Shown: positions 8,640 to 17,833 of the stretch, one piece after another
How positions within the stretch are numbered: position 1 is the stretch's first letter
Layout of the letters: each line of letters opens with the position of its first letter
Assembly (NCBI GenBank): GCA_964631125.1
Contig: CAZVYN010000012.1
Location: 1-64,000, forward strand
From: CAZVYN01 sp964631125
Lineage (GTDB): Bacteria > Eisenbacteria > RBG-16-71-46 > CAIMUX01
Length of the DNA stretch: 64,000 nt
Direction: 5' to 3'
Position numbers and translations under genes: made by a program
Notes under the pieces: model-generated
What the model was told of the DNA's origin: nothing
Database searches by the model: none
What the model saw: the letters and a program-made list of their open reading frames with translations, nothing else

Positions 8640-10298
8640 CTGGATCTCCTGAGCGCCGCGCAGGTGCGTGAACTGGACCACCGGACGATCTCCGAGCGCG
8701 GTGTGCGCGGCTCGGTCCTCATGACCCGCGCCGCCCGTGGAGTGCTCACCTCGATCCTCGCACGGCGCCCATGGTTCGGCGCCGGCCGAACCTGGATCGT
8801 CTGCGGCAGTGGGAACAACGGAGGGGACGGGCTCGTCCTCGCCGCGCTCCTGCGAGAGCGCGGACTCTGGCCGTGCGTGCTGCTCACTTCGCCCGCGGCG
8901 CAATTGCGCGGCGATGCGGCCTGGGCGCTCCGTTGGTCGCGCTCGCTCCAGGTGCAGATCGAAGAGTCGACCCCGACGCGTCTCCAGCGCGTGGTCCCGG
9001 GAGACCTGGTGGTCGATGCGCTCTTCGGGACCGGTCTGACTCGGCCGGTCGAAGGCGAGATGGCCGCGTGGATCGAGGCGATTTCCAGTGTGCCTGCCGA
9101 CGTCGTCGCCGTGGATCTCCCGAGCGGCGCGAGCGCGGATCTTCCGCTCGGCGTGGGGGGACTCCCTTCGAGTTCGAACTCTCCCGGGCCGATCGTGCGC
9201 GCCGACTGGACCGTCACGTTCGCGGCGCTCAAAGTCGCGCTGCTCTTTGCGCCGGTGCGGGCGGCGGCCGGCGAGATCGACCTGGTCGACATCGGCATCC
9301 CGGCCGACATCGAGCTGGATACCGGCGCCGAAGCCCGACTGACGGATCCATCGGAGGCGGCGGCGCTCCTGCCGCGACGCGGCGGCGCGACACACAAGGG
9401 AGACTGGGGCAAGCTGATCCTGGTGGGTGGGTTTCCCGGCACGGTCGGGGCGATCGCGCTCGCGGCGCGCGCCGCTCTGCGCACCGGCGCCGGCCTGGTG
9501 CGCGCCGCGACGCCGCACTCGCTCGCGGCTTCGATCACCGCATTTGCGCCCGAGGCGATGACGCTCCCCTTACCGCAGGGCGAAGACGGACAGCTCCTCG
9601 CTCAGGGGGCCGAGCGCATCCTGGGCGGGTTCGGAGACTGGGACGCACTCTGCGTCGGCCCGGGGCTGGGTCGTCTGCCGGAGTCCGAGCGGTTGGTCAT
9701 GAAGCTCCTCGGAGGATGGCGCGGCCCGATGCTGATCGACGCCGATGGGCTGAATGCTCTCGCCCGGTGGGGCGGCGACAGCTGGACGCCGCGCGCACGA
9801 GAAATTCGCGCCGCCGGTCGCCCCGGGGGCCTGGTGCTCACCCCTCATCTGGGGGAGTTTTCTCGCCTGAGCGGACGCCCGATCGCCGAACTGGCGCGCA
9901 ATCCGATCGCGAGCGCCCGCGAGTGGGCTCAGCGGTGGGGGGTCACGCTCGTCTGCAAAGGGGCGCCCTCGGTCATCGCCGCTGCCGACGGTGAGGTCTG
10001 GGTCAATTCCACCGGGAACGCGGGGCTCGCCACCGGCGGATCGGGCGACGTCCTTTCGGGCATCGTGCTGGCGTTGCTCGGTCAGGGACTCGACGGTCCC
10101 GGCGCCGCGCGCCTCGGCTGCTATCTGCACGGACTGGCCGCCGACCTGGTCGTCATGGACGTCGATCGCGCCCAGCGCTCCCTCTTGCCGAGTGACGTGA
10201 TCGAGGCGTTGCCCCGGGCGATCGCGCAGGTCGACTCGGGCGAGAGACCGCCGCGCTGGATCTGGCGCTCGATCCCTGACACGATGCGGCATCGATGA
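8640..10298 (+). CDS. nnr: Bifunctional NAD(P)HX epimerase / ADP-dependent dehydratase
   Basis: 552 residues. The N-terminal YjeF epimerase domain (about 1-215) has GSGNNGGDG, VVDALFGTGL and VAVDLPSG. The C-terminal ribokinase-like dehydratase domain (about 230-545) has HKGDWGKLILVGG, GPGLGR, DADGLNAL, LTPHLGEF, CKGAPSVI and TGGSGDVLSG. Together they repair hydrated NADH and NADPH. Family members begin with a stretch like LLSAAQVRELD, and here it lies upstream of the first GTG (8664). The only suitable start is a CTG at 8640, seven bases after GGAGG (8628-8632), so CTG initiation is proposed. The stop codon overlaps the aldolase start. Confidence 0.9.
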   Translation: MDLLSAAQVRELDHRTISERGVRGSVLMTRAARGVLTSILARRPWFGAGRTWIVCGSGNNGGDGLVLAALLRERGLWPCVLLTSPAAQLRGDAAWALRWSRSLQVQIEESTPTRLQRVVPGDLVVDALFGTGLTRPVEGEMAAWIEAISSVPADVVAVDLPSGASADLPLGVGGLPSSSNSPGPIVRADWTVTFAALKVALLFAPVRAAAGEIDLVDIGIPADIELDTGAEARLTDPSEAAALLPRRGGATHKGDWGKLILVGGFPGTVGAIALAARAALRTGAGLVRAATPHSLAASITAFAPEAMTLPLPQGEDGQLLAQGAERILGGFGDWDALCVGPGLGRLPESERLVMKLLGGWRGPMLIDADGLNALARWGGDSWTPRAREIRAAGRPGGLVLTPHLGEFSRLSGRPIAELARNPIASAREWAQRWGVTLVCKGAPSVIAAADGEVWVNSTGNAGLATGGSGDVLSGIVLALLGQGLDGPGAARLGCYLHGLAADLVVMDVDRAQRSLLPSDVIEALPRAIAQVDSGERPPRWIWRSIPDTMRHR

Positions 10299-11119
10299 AC
10301 ACCTCCGTCACCCGATCGGGCGTCCGTCACGGCCGCCCGCCTTCGCCCAAGGTCGTCGCCCTCTTCCAAGAAATCGGTCGGCGGCTCGACGCCAAGGGGA
10401 TGATCGCCGCCAACGACGGCAATCTCAGCCTGCGAGACGACGATGGCACCATCCTCGTCACCGCGACCGGCGCCCGGAAGGGACGGCTGCGTGACGACGA
10501 GGTCGTGCGGGTCGATGCCGCCGGCGCGTTGCTGCACGGCCTGCGACCACCCAGCTCCGAACTCTCGATGCACCTCGCGCTGCTCGGCGCCCGTCCCGAT
10601 GTGCGTGCCGTCGTCCACGCGCACCCGGCCGTGGCGACCGGATTCGCCGTCGCGCGCCAGCCGATGGATGCCTGCGTCCTGCCGGAGATCGTGCTGACTC
10701 TAGGGGCCGTTCCGATCGCCGAGTACGGCACTCCGGGGACCGAAGAGCTCTCGCGGTCGCTGGTCCCGCTGGCCGCGCGCCACGACGTGATCCTCTTGGC
10801 CAATCACGGCGCCATTGCGCTCGGTCCCGACCTGGAGACGGCGTACGACCGGATGGAGCGGCTCGAGCACACCGCGCGCATCCTCTTGGTCGCGCACCTC
10901 CTGGGGCGGACGACGAGATTGGATGCGGCCGAGGTCACGCGGTTGCTCGCGACCGCGCCCTCCGGCGGTCCCGGAACGTCCGGGGTCTTGCCCTGCATCC
11001 CGGCGACCGAAGAAGGGAACGATCCGCCGAAGGTGGCCGCCGCGGGCGGTTGGTCGCACGCGCAGAGGGAAGAGCTGGTTGCATCGATCGTCGAGATCCT
11101 GAAGAATCGCGGGCTTTGA
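10295..11119 (+). CDS. Class II aldolase/adducin family protein (fuculose-phosphate aldolase-like)
   Basis: 274 residues; the ATG overlaps the nnr stop codon by 4 bases. Family motifs are present: NDGNLSLR near residue 48, SSELSMHLALL with the catalytic-type glutamate near 88, HAHP with two zinc-binding histidines near 105, and NHGA with the third histidine near 169. Members are zinc-dependent aldolases of L-fuculose-1-phosphate, ribulose-phosphate or methylthioribulose-phosphate substrates. The residues after about 215 are a non-conserved tail. The substrate is uncertain, and the nnr neighbour gives no hint. Confidence 0.8.
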   Translation: MNTSVTRSGVRHGRPPSPKVVALFQEIGRRLDAKGMIAANDGNLSLRDDDGTILVTATGARKGRLRDDEVVRVDAAGALLHGLRPPSSELSMHLALLGARPDVRAVVHAHPAVATGFAVARQPMDACVLPEIVLTLGAVPIAEYGTPGTEELSRSLVPLAARHDVILLANHGAIALGPDLETAYDRMERLEHTARILLVAHLLGRTTRLDAAEVTRLLATAPSGGPGTSGVLPCIPATEEGNDPPKVAAAGGWSHAQREELVASIVEILKNRGL

Positions 11120-11180
11120 TGCGGGGTAGCCCCAGCCCTGCATGATCGCCTGGAGGGAAGCCAGGGAAAGGAGCGCGGAC

Positions 11181-12515
11181 ATGGCCTACGGCATCAGCAC
11201 AAGAGAGCAGCTTCTCCGATTCGTCGAGGAGAAGGACGTCCGGATCATCCATCTCTGGTTCACGGATATCCTGGGCATCCAGAAGTCGTTCGGAATCACG
11301 CCGCGCCAGTTGGAAGAGGCGATCGACGAAGGGCTCGGGTTCGACGGCTCGTCGGTCGAAGGCTTCGCGCGCATCTACGAGTCCGATCTGATCGCCAAGC
11401 CCGACCTCTCTACCTTCCAGCTCCTTCCTTGGAAGATCGACGGACAGAGCGCGGGTCGCATGATCTGCAACATCTTCCATCCGAACGGAACCCCGTATGA
11501 AGGGGACCCGCGCTACGTGCTCCGCCGCGCGCTGGAGAAGGCGACGGACGAGGGCTTCACGATGAACGTGGGACCCGAGATGGAGTACTTCTATCTCGCC
11601 TCGCCCGATGAGCCCGAACCGATCGATCGCGCCGGCTACTTCGATCTGATCGGCGACGATCTCGGCACCGAGCTGCGTCAGCGCACCATCCAAGCGCTCG
11701 AAGACATGGGGATCGAGGTCGAGGTGGGCCACTCCGAGGTGGCGCCCTCGCAACACGAGATCGACCTGCGGTACATGGAAGCGCTCTCCATGGCCGACTC
11801 CTGCATCACGTATCGCTACGTCGTGAAGCAGATCGCGCGCCAGCACGGCGTCTACGCGACCTTCATGCCGAAGCCGATCTTCGGACAGAACGGCAGCGGG
11901 ATGCATGTGCATCAGTCGCTCTTCCGCGGAAAGAGCAACGCATTCTACGACCTGAACGGACGCAACCATCTCTCCGCGCTCGGCGAGTCGTACATGGCCG
12001 GGCTGTTGTATCACGCGCGCGGGATGGCGGCGGTCACCAACCAGTGGGTCAACTCCTACAAGCGACTCGTGCCGGGCTACGAGGCTCCGGTCTACCTCGC
12101 GTGGGGACAGCGCAATCGCTCCGCGCTCGTCCGCGTCCCGATGTACAAGCCGGGGAAGGAGATGGCCACGCGCATCGAGTTCCGCTCGCCCGACCCTGCC
12201 TGCAATCCGTATCTCGCCTTCGCGGTCATGTTGCAGGCGGGCCTCGACGGCGTGAAGAAGGGCATGAAGCTGGCCGACCCGGTGGAGGAGGACATCTACC
12301 ACATGACCGAGGCGGAGCGGCTGGCCCGCGGCATCTTCACGCTGCCCGACTCGCTCAACGAGGCGATCAAGGAAGCGGAAAACTCGGAACTGGTGCGCAT
12401 GGCGCTGGGTGAGCATGTCTTCACGAAGTTCATCGAGAACAAGAAGATCGAGTGGGACAACTTCCGCATCGCGGTCACTCAATACGAGATCACGAAATAC
12501 TTGCCGATGCTCTAG
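11181..12515 (+). CDS. glnA: Glutamine synthetase type I (alpha-like)
   Basis: 444 residues, the usual length of the GSI-alpha branch (for example Bacillus). It makes glutamine from glutamate, ammonia and ATP as a cytoplasmic dodecamer. Visible signatures are GFDGSSVEGF, GPEMEYF, the ATP-binding NGSGMHVHQS and NPYLAFA. The region after DIYHMTEAERLARGI resembles Bacillus GlnA and lacks the adenylylation-loop tyrosine context of the beta type, so regulation by adenylylation is unlikely. The ATG at 11181 has GGAAAGGAG upstream; an ATG at 11142 lacks a site and adds a non-homologous stretch. No glnB or glnR-like gene is adjacent. Confidence 0.95.
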   Translation: MAYGISTREQLLRFVEEKDVRIIHLWFTDILGIQKSFGITPRQLEEAIDEGLGFDGSSVEGFARIYESDLIAKPDLSTFQLLPWKIDGQSAGRMICNIFHPNGTPYEGDPRYVLRRALEKATDEGFTMNVGPEMEYFYLASPDEPEPIDRAGYFDLIGDDLGTELRQRTIQALEDMGIEVEVGHSEVAPSQHEIDLRYMEALSMADSCITYRYVVKQIARQHGVYATFMPKPIFGQNGSGMHVHQSLFRGKSNAFYDLNGRNHLSALGESYMAGLLYHARGMAAVTNQWVNSYKRLVPGYEAPVYLAWGQRNRSALVRVPMYKPGKEMATRIEFRSPDPACNPYLAFAVMLQAGLDGVKKGMKLADPVEEDIYHMTEAERLARGIFTLPDSLNEAIKEAENSELVRMALGEHVFTKFIENKKIEWDNFRIAVTQYEITKYLPML

Positions 12516-12548
12516 TCCCGATCGGGACCGGATCCTGCGGAAGCAAGT

Positions 12549-12575
12549 GAGAGCTCGGGTCCGTCCCGGGCTCTC
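12549..12575 (+). terminator. Terminator-like hairpin after glnA
   Basis: GAGAGCTCGGG (12549-12559) pairs with CCCGGGCTCTC (12565-12575), with one G-T wobble, around loop TCCGT. The following T tract is weak (CCGTTACCG). A perfect 14-bp palindrome also lies at 12515-12528, next to the glnA stop. Confidence 0.5.
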
Positions 12576-12606
12576 CCGTTACCGTTCCGATCGCCAGGGG
12601 GGCGCC

Positions 12607-13668
12607 TTGAGCCTAGGTCGACGTCTTCGCGCCGCGTCCTCGCGCGTGGTGGCGAGCTTTGCGCTCGGTCTCTTGGTCGCTGGGCTGCCGGCGATGAGCC
12701 TCGCGGCGCCCATCCTTCCCGCGGCGCTGGAGTCGATGCCGAGCGGCCTTGGGTTGTCCGCCGATCAAGAGGCCCGACTCCGAGAATTCTTCGCGGAGCT
12801 GCGGTCCGAGCGCCCCCGCGGATTCGACGCGAGTTTCGGCGGCGCCCCCAATTCGGCCCGGACGCGACGACGCTCTCCCTCCGACGCGCCGATCCCGGCG
12901 GCCGCCGCTGGTTTTCCTCCCACGCTGGTCCACCTCTGGCTGCGCGGTGTGTCCGAGATCTTGAGTCCGCGGCAACTGGCGTTGACGGCTGATTCACTCT
13001 CGGCGCGATCGGTGGAAACGCGGGTGGACCCGAACAACGGGCCGACCGATCGCTGGCCGCGCGAGGTCGGCCGCGCATTGCACGAACTCCAGGTTTCGCC
13101 GCCGCAGATCGAGCTCGCCCTGGACTGTCTGCTCGCTCATCAGCAGGTGGTGCGAGCCGCCGTGAGCGATGTCGTGGTCGGACGGCCGAGCTCCGACTCA
13201 CGCGACCCACGTGACTCCCGGGCGGCGCGCAACGAGTGCCTGCGAACGGCCGGTCTGGATCTCTCCGCCCGCGAACTCCTCCGCACGGAGCGCGAGCGGG
13301 CGGAGACGCGGCTCGGGCGTCGCGTGTCGCTCGGGTCGAGACGGTCCGAGGAGCGCTCGGAACTCTTGGCGGAGCTGCTTGATCTGCCGGCCTCCGACGA
13401 GAGAGCCCTCCGCACCTCGCTCGAACAGCTCGCGCGACAGCGGGTGGAACTCTCGGTGGCATTGGCCAGCGGATCGCTGGACGTGCAGGAACTGCCTCTG
13501 GAAGAGGCGCGCCTGGACGTCTCCGAGGCCCGCACACTGCGGGTGGCGCTGGGGGATCCGCACGGGGACAGCGCCTCGGCCCTCTTGAAGATCTTGCAGG
13601 CCGCCGACCGCGGTCCGGATCTGGGGTCCTCTCCCGGTCCCTCGGGGGGATTTGCCGGTCCTCGCTGA
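12607..13668 (+). CDS. Secreted helical protein of unknown function
   Basis: 353 residues from a TTG at 12607 preceded by AGGGGGGC. The N terminus is a signal peptide (VVASFALGLLVAGLPAMSLAAP). The mature chain is arginine-, leucine- and alanine-rich and predicted mostly helical, with an early segment LSADQEARLREFFAELRSE that resembles Spy/CpxP-type periplasmic helices. The resemblance is too weak for assignment, and only two cysteines are seen. It lies between glnA and a HEAT-repeat/HD-GYP pair, about 100 bases from the next gene. I do not recognise the family. Confidence 0.6.
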   Translation: MSLGRRLRAASSRVVASFALGLLVAGLPAMSLAAPILPAALESMPSGLGLSADQEARLREFFAELRSERPRGFDASFGGAPNSARTRRRSPSDAPIPAAAAGFPPTLVHLWLRGVSEILSPRQLALTADSLSARSVETRVDPNNGPTDRWPREVGRALHELQVSPPQIELALDCLLAHQQVVRAAVSDVVVGRPSSDSRDPRDSRAARNECLRTAGLDLSARELLRTERERAETRLGRRVSLGSRRSEERSELLAELLDLPASDERALRTSLEQLARQRVELSVALASGSLDVQELPLEEARLDVSEARTLRVALGDPHGDSASALLKILQAADRGPDLGSSPGPSGGFAGPR

Positions 13669-13766
13669 GGCGGAGACGCTCGGCCCTCTCAAGTCGCCCC
13701 CCCCTTGCGGCCGATAAGGAGAGACGAGCGACGGTCGGGTGTCGCTCTCATCCCAGCCGAGCACCC

Positions 13767-15623
13767 ATGACCTCTGTCCAACTCTTCCGCGTCCTGCGCC
13801 AGGCTCTCAGCGCGTGCCAGTTGTACCCCGTCGACAGCCCGGCGCGTGACGAGGCGACCGATCGCCTCTGGCAGGCGCTGGCGGCCCAGACCGCCCCGGA
13901 AGGGATCTCCTTCGCCTTCACCGAGGAAGGCGCCTACGTCGATGGTCAGCCGGTGGGGGAGCAGGAGGACGCGGGCGTCCCGATGGGGCGGCGGCTCTTC
14001 GAACTCGGGCTCGGCGAACTCAGATTTCTCCCGGGGATCGGTCGCTCCGAAGTGCGGCGCCTCCTCGATCTCCTCCACGGCGCCACGCAGGGTCTCTTCA
14101 ATCCCGTCGACGAGGACCTCTCCATCCTGCTCTGGGAGAGCGAGCTCGCCCACGTCACCTACTGGCTCTATGGGGAAGAACGATGGTGGGAAGGGGATCT
14201 CGCTTCCGATCCGAATGCTCCCGATCCGCTCGCCGACCTCGATGCGCATTTGCACGCCGACCTGGAGCAGCACGCGGGCGAGTTCGTCTCGCGGCGCGAC
14301 CTCGCCTTCGATGTCGGTCAGGGGGATCCGTCGGCCCACCCGGGCACGGCCGCCCTCTCCCGGGTCCCGGCCGCGTATCGAGGAACGCCGCTCATGGACT
14401 ACCTCGACGAGGAGATGCGGCCGACGAGCGAGATGCCGATCCTCTCGTCCTGTCGACTCTCCGAAGAGGAGCGGCTCCGGATCCTGGCGGCCCATCGGCA
14501 GGAAGTCGCGGTCGAGATCCCCTGGAAGTACGGCCTGCTCCTGGTCGAAGTGCTCGAGCTCGAGGAAGACCCCGAGGATGCCGCGCGCATCCGCGACCTT
14601 TTGCTCGCCTATCTGCAGGCGTTGCTCGACTCCGATCGTTTCTCGATGCTGCGACGTCTCTCGCAGGCTCTCCGGGGGGCTCCGATCGTGCGCCGCGCCG
14701 CGCAGGAGCCGCCCGAGGGTCGCCGCCCGAGCGCGGCGGCGGATGAGGTGCTCTCCTGGTTCGACCGCCCGGAGGTCCTCGCTCGACTCGTCTCACGGCT
14801 GACGGCGGGGAACCCTTCGATCGATCCGACGACTTCGTCCGCGCTGGCCGAGGAGGAGCGGGAGGCGGCGAGCGCTTGGTTCCTCGCGGCGCCGGGTGAA
14901 CGGCTGCTCGACTGCGTCGGCGCTCCGACCCGGGCGCCCGAGTCGACGCCGGACGAAAACCCCTACCCGCTTCGCGCGCTCCGCCCGCTGCTCGACCGGC
15001 GGTTGGCCGCCGACGCCGTGTTCCTCGATCTCGTCTTGGCTCGCGGGCCGCGGTCGCTCCTGCTTCGCGTGCTCGAATCGCTGGCCGAGAGCGGGGGAGA
15101 GGTCACGGCAGAGCGTGCTCGCCGGATCCGTGAACTGGCCCGCGCGGGGGCGGTCGATCTGCGCGAGCGTTCCCTGCGCGCACTCGGCGCGGCCTCCGAC
15201 GGCGCCTCGCTCGGCCTGCTCGCCGACGCCCTGAACGATCCGACCCCTGGACTGGCGGCGATCGCGGCGGAGTCGCTTGCGCGGCGCGGCGCACACGGGC
15301 TGGAGCCTCTGCTCCGGGTGATCGCGATGCGAGAGTTCCAGCACCGCTCCTCCGATGAACAATGCGCGTTCCTGACCGCGGCGGGCCGCGCTGGCCCCAG
15401 GGAAGTCTGGCCGGTCCTCGCGCGGATGGCCGAGGCGCGCACCTTCTGGCCGCCGGGCGCGATTCCGGCCCGCGCGCGGCTCGCGCTCGACGCGTTGGCG
15501 GCGCTCGGCCCGGAAGCGAGGGAGTTCGCCGAGTCACGGTGGGCCGGGAAGCGACGCGATCTTGCGCGCCGACTCGCGTCGCTCGGACCGGTCCAGTCGC
15601 TCGAGACGAAGAGGGTCGCATGA
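13767..15623 (+). CDS. HEAT-repeat protein upstream of an HD-GYP gene
   Basis: 618 residues with no signal peptide or membrane segment, so probably cytoplasmic. The C-terminal part (about 440-590) has HEAT-like helix pairs, for example AVDLRERSLRALGAASD and LAAIAAESLARRG. The N-terminal 150 residues contain a segment with the pattern AYVDGQPV, resembling a region in the downstream HD-GYP protein (HVWLDRVRL), so the two may share a fold. No catalytic motif is seen. The ATG at 13767 has no strong ribosome binding site, but no other in-frame start is available. The stop overlaps the HD-GYP ATG by 4 bases, so the products probably act together in signalling. Confidence 0.65.
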   Translation: MTSVQLFRVLRQALSACQLYPVDSPARDEATDRLWQALAAQTAPEGISFAFTEEGAYVDGQPVGEQEDAGVPMGRRLFELGLGELRFLPGIGRSEVRRLLDLLHGATQGLFNPVDEDLSILLWESELAHVTYWLYGEERWWEGDLASDPNAPDPLADLDAHLHADLEQHAGEFVSRRDLAFDVGQGDPSAHPGTAALSRVPAAYRGTPLMDYLDEEMRPTSEMPILSSCRLSEEERLRILAAHRQEVAVEIPWKYGLLLVEVLELEEDPEDAARIRDLLLAYLQALLDSDRFSMLRRLSQALRGAPIVRRAAQEPPEGRRPSAAADEVLSWFDRPEVLARLVSRLTAGNPSIDPTTSSALAEEEREAASAWFLAAPGERLLDCVGAPTRAPESTPDENPYPLRALRPLLDRRLAADAVFLDLVLARGPRSLLLRVLESLAESGGEVTAERARRIRELARAGAVDLRERSLRALGAASDGASLGLLADALNDPTPGLAAIAAESLARRGAHGLEPLLRVIAMREFQHRSSDEQCAFLTAAGRAGPREVWPVLARMAEARTFWPPGAIPARARLALDALAALGPEAREFAESRWAGKRRDLARRLASLGPVQSLETKRVA

Positions 15624-17071
15624 CGCCGCCGACTCCCGCGCTGGATCTGGCGCAGCTCCTCGATCGCGAGGAAGCGCCGCGCCGTTTCGTGAAGAGCCTC
15701 TTCGCGGCGCTGCGAACGGCTCGCCTTCGAGGACCACAGGATCCGCAGACCGTTCGTGTCGTCGAGGAGACCCGAGACGCCGCGCACCTCGCGGCGGCCG
15801 GTCAACCCTTCCTCAGACTCGTCCGCAGCGGCCCGCACGTCTGGCTCGACCGCGTCCGCTTGCGCCCCACGTCGGAAAATCGCCTCCAGCTGCGCACGCT
15901 CTGGCAGGAACTGGAGCGACTCGGGATCGCGGGCTTCGAGTTCTCGACCGACCTCGGGAGCGAAGAGTGGCGACAGTTCGTCGAGCTGTATCCCCGCCTG
16001 GTCGCGGGGGCGACCGACGAGAACGAAGATCGACACGAGATCGTCCCCGGGATCTTTCTCTTGGCGGTGAGGGACGAGTCGGTCGTCACGACCTCGCCGG
16101 ACCGTCGCGCGCAGGCGCGGCAGGCCTTCTTCCATGCGTTGGCGGCGGCGCGCGGCATCGTCCGTCAGTTTTCCGTCAATCGCATTCCAGAGCTGCGGAA
16201 GACGCGCGCGATCGTGCACGAGATGGTCGACACGCTGGTGGAGGAAGAGTTCTCGCTCCTCGGGCTCGCCTCGATCCAGAACTTCGATCCGTACACCTTC
16301 CAGCACTCCGTGCATGTCAGCGTTCTGGCGATGGCGCTCGGTCAACGCCTCGGGCTGCAGCGCAGCGAAGTGGCGTCGCTCGGCGTCGCCGCCATGTTCC
16401 ACGATCTCGGCAAGACGCGCGTGCCGCGGGAAGTGCTGCGCAAGCCGGGCCGGTTCGACGAACAGGAGTGGACGATCATGCGGACCCACCCGCTCTCCGG
16501 CGCGCGCGAGTTGCTCCGCCACGGCGGGGTGAGCGATCTCATGGTGCAGGTCATGTTGGTCAGCGCGGAGCATCATCTGCGCTTCGATGGCTCCGGTTAC
16601 CCGCGCCTCGGCGATCACTGGCACCAGGGGCTCTTCGCCCGCATCGTGACGATCGCGGACTGTTTCGACGCGATGACCGCGAGCCGCATCTACATGAAAC
16701 GCCCGTTCACGCCCGACGCCGTCATTCGCTACCTCTTCGAGAACTCGGGCCGGATGTTCGATCCCGATCTCCTCCGCGTCTTCGTCGGGATGGTGGGGCT
16801 CTACCCGGTCGGCTCGCTCGTTCGTCTGGAGAGCGGGGAGTTGGCGCTCGTGATCGAGCCTCCGGCGGGGCCGGGTGAAATCGATCGCCCCGCCGTCGCC
16901 CTCCTCGTTTCGACGGATGGCGGATGGCGGATGGTCGGACACCGCGCGTTGGCGCAAGGCATGACCGCCGATCCGCGCTACCGGATCCAAGCCGGAGCGC
17001 ACCCCCTGGATCACGGCGTCGACATCGACGCCCTCCTCAGCGAGCACTTCCTCTCCGCCGACGCCGCCTGA
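15620..17071 (+). CDS. HD-GYP domain protein (probable cyclic-di-GMP phosphodiesterase)
   Basis: 483 residues. The N-terminal 220 residues match no domain I recognise. The HD-GYP domain (about 225-420) has HSVHVSVLAMALG, the catalytic HD in MFHDLGKTRVP (about 258-268), HPLSGARELL, and EHHLRFDGSGYPR with an intact GYP, then IVTIADCFDAMTASR. The metal ligands are therefore present and hydrolysis of cyclic di-GMP is plausible. There is no receiver domain or membrane segment, so the signal probably enters through the N-terminal region or the HEAT protein encoded immediately upstream. Confidence 0.85.
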   Translation: MTPPTPALDLAQLLDREEAPRRFVKSLFAALRTARLRGPQDPQTVRVVEETRDAAHLAAAGQPFLRLVRSGPHVWLDRVRLRPTSENRLQLRTLWQELERLGIAGFEFSTDLGSEEWRQFVELYPRLVAGATDENEDRHEIVPGIFLLAVRDESVVTTSPDRRAQARQAFFHALAAARGIVRQFSVNRIPELRKTRAIVHEMVDTLVEEEFSLLGLASIQNFDPYTFQHSVHVSVLAMALGQRLGLQRSEVASLGVAAMFHDLGKTRVPREVLRKPGRFDEQEWTIMRTHPLSGARELLRHGGVSDLMVQVMLVSAEHHLRFDGSGYPRLGDHWHQGLFARIVTIADCFDAMTASRIYMKRPFTPDAVIRYLFENSGRMFDPDLLRVFVGMVGLYPVGSLVRLESGELALVIEPPAGPGEIDRPAVALLVSTDGGWRMVGHRALAQGMTADPRYRIQAGAHPLDHGVDIDALLSEHFLSADAA

Positions 17072-17097
17072 TCGCGCAATCCTCACCCGTGGGCAGC

Positions 17098-17126
17098 TTG
17101 ACCCACCCGCGAACCCTTCCTATAGT
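17098..17126 (+). promoter_or_regulatory. Sigma-70 promoter for the lipoprotein/FadL-like operon
   Basis: TTGACC (17098-17103) and TATAGT (17121-17126) are separated by exactly 17 bases. It lies 170 bases upstream of the lipoprotein ATG, giving a long 5-prime leader with no obvious structured motif. Confidence 0.75.
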
Positions 17127-17296
17127 CCGCGACGGCCGGGGCGGTCGAGGTAGGGGGGAGGATGGCCCAGGTTCGTTCCACGTTGCACGCCCGCCCGTTG
17201 TCCGATTCCCGCTCGCTCCAGTTCATCGCTGTCGCGCCTGAGTCGACCGGTTCTTCCGCGTCGACTTTTTTCAAGGTCAAATCTCTCGGAGTTTCC

Positions 17297-17833
17297 ATGG
17301 CTCGTCTCTGTCATCGAGCGGGGCGGCTCGTTCCGCGCGCCCGCCGCGCTCTCCCGTTCTCCGGCCGCGTCGGACTCGGACCCACCCTGGGCCTGCTGCT
17401 CGGCGCCCTCGTCCTCTCCGGTTGCACCAAGCGAGTCCCGGTGGCCGACGGTGCGTTCGAGAACACGCAGCGTGTGCTCATCACGTTCAAGGATGGTCGC
17501 GAACTCCGCGGGAAGATCGACCGCGAGGGGACGGTGGAGTACAGCGAGGCGGGGATCGAGTATCGCGGCACTGTCTCCAACGTAAACGACGTCCAGATCG
17601 TCCTGAGGGACCTCGTCAAGGTCCAGACGGTCGGCTCGCGCCAGGAAGTCGTCGAGCGCATGGCCGACTCCAGGCTCTATCTTGCCGCCCCCCGGGAAGA
17701 GGTCATCCTCGACCGCGTCGATATCGCCTCGGTCGAGCGCGTGCGGGCGGATGGACCCCGCATCGGACGCGCTGCGGGGTTCTGGACCGCCGCCGGCGTT
17801 GTCGCCGTCTTGATCCTGCGGGAGCGATCATGA
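17297..17833 (+). CDS. Lipoprotein of unknown function
   Basis: 178 residues from the ATG at 17297 (GGAG 8 bases upstream). A basic N terminus and hydrophobic stretch lead to the lipobox LSGC (cysteine near residue 38). The mature part has several short strands, such as VLITFKDGRELRGKI and EVILDRVDIASVERV, and ends with a hydrophobic helix of about 15 residues and ERS. An earlier in-frame ATG at 17162 would bury the signal sequence and is rejected. The stop overlaps the start of the outer-membrane barrel gene by 4 bases, suggesting a joint envelope role. Confidence 0.75.
   Translation: MARLCHRAGRLVPRARRALPFSGRVGLGPTLGLLLGALVLSGCTKRVPVADGAFENTQRVLITFKDGRELRGKIDREGTVEYSEAGIEYRGTVSNVNDVQIVLRDLVKVQTVGSRQEVVERMADSRLYLAAPREEVILDRVDIASVERVRADGPRIGRAAGFWTAAGVVAVLILRERS

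Noticed and set aside
14963..17086. 707-codon minus-strand frame across HEAT and HD-GYP genes
   Set aside because: Composition bias and opposite-strand HD-GYP motifs show that it is a shadow.
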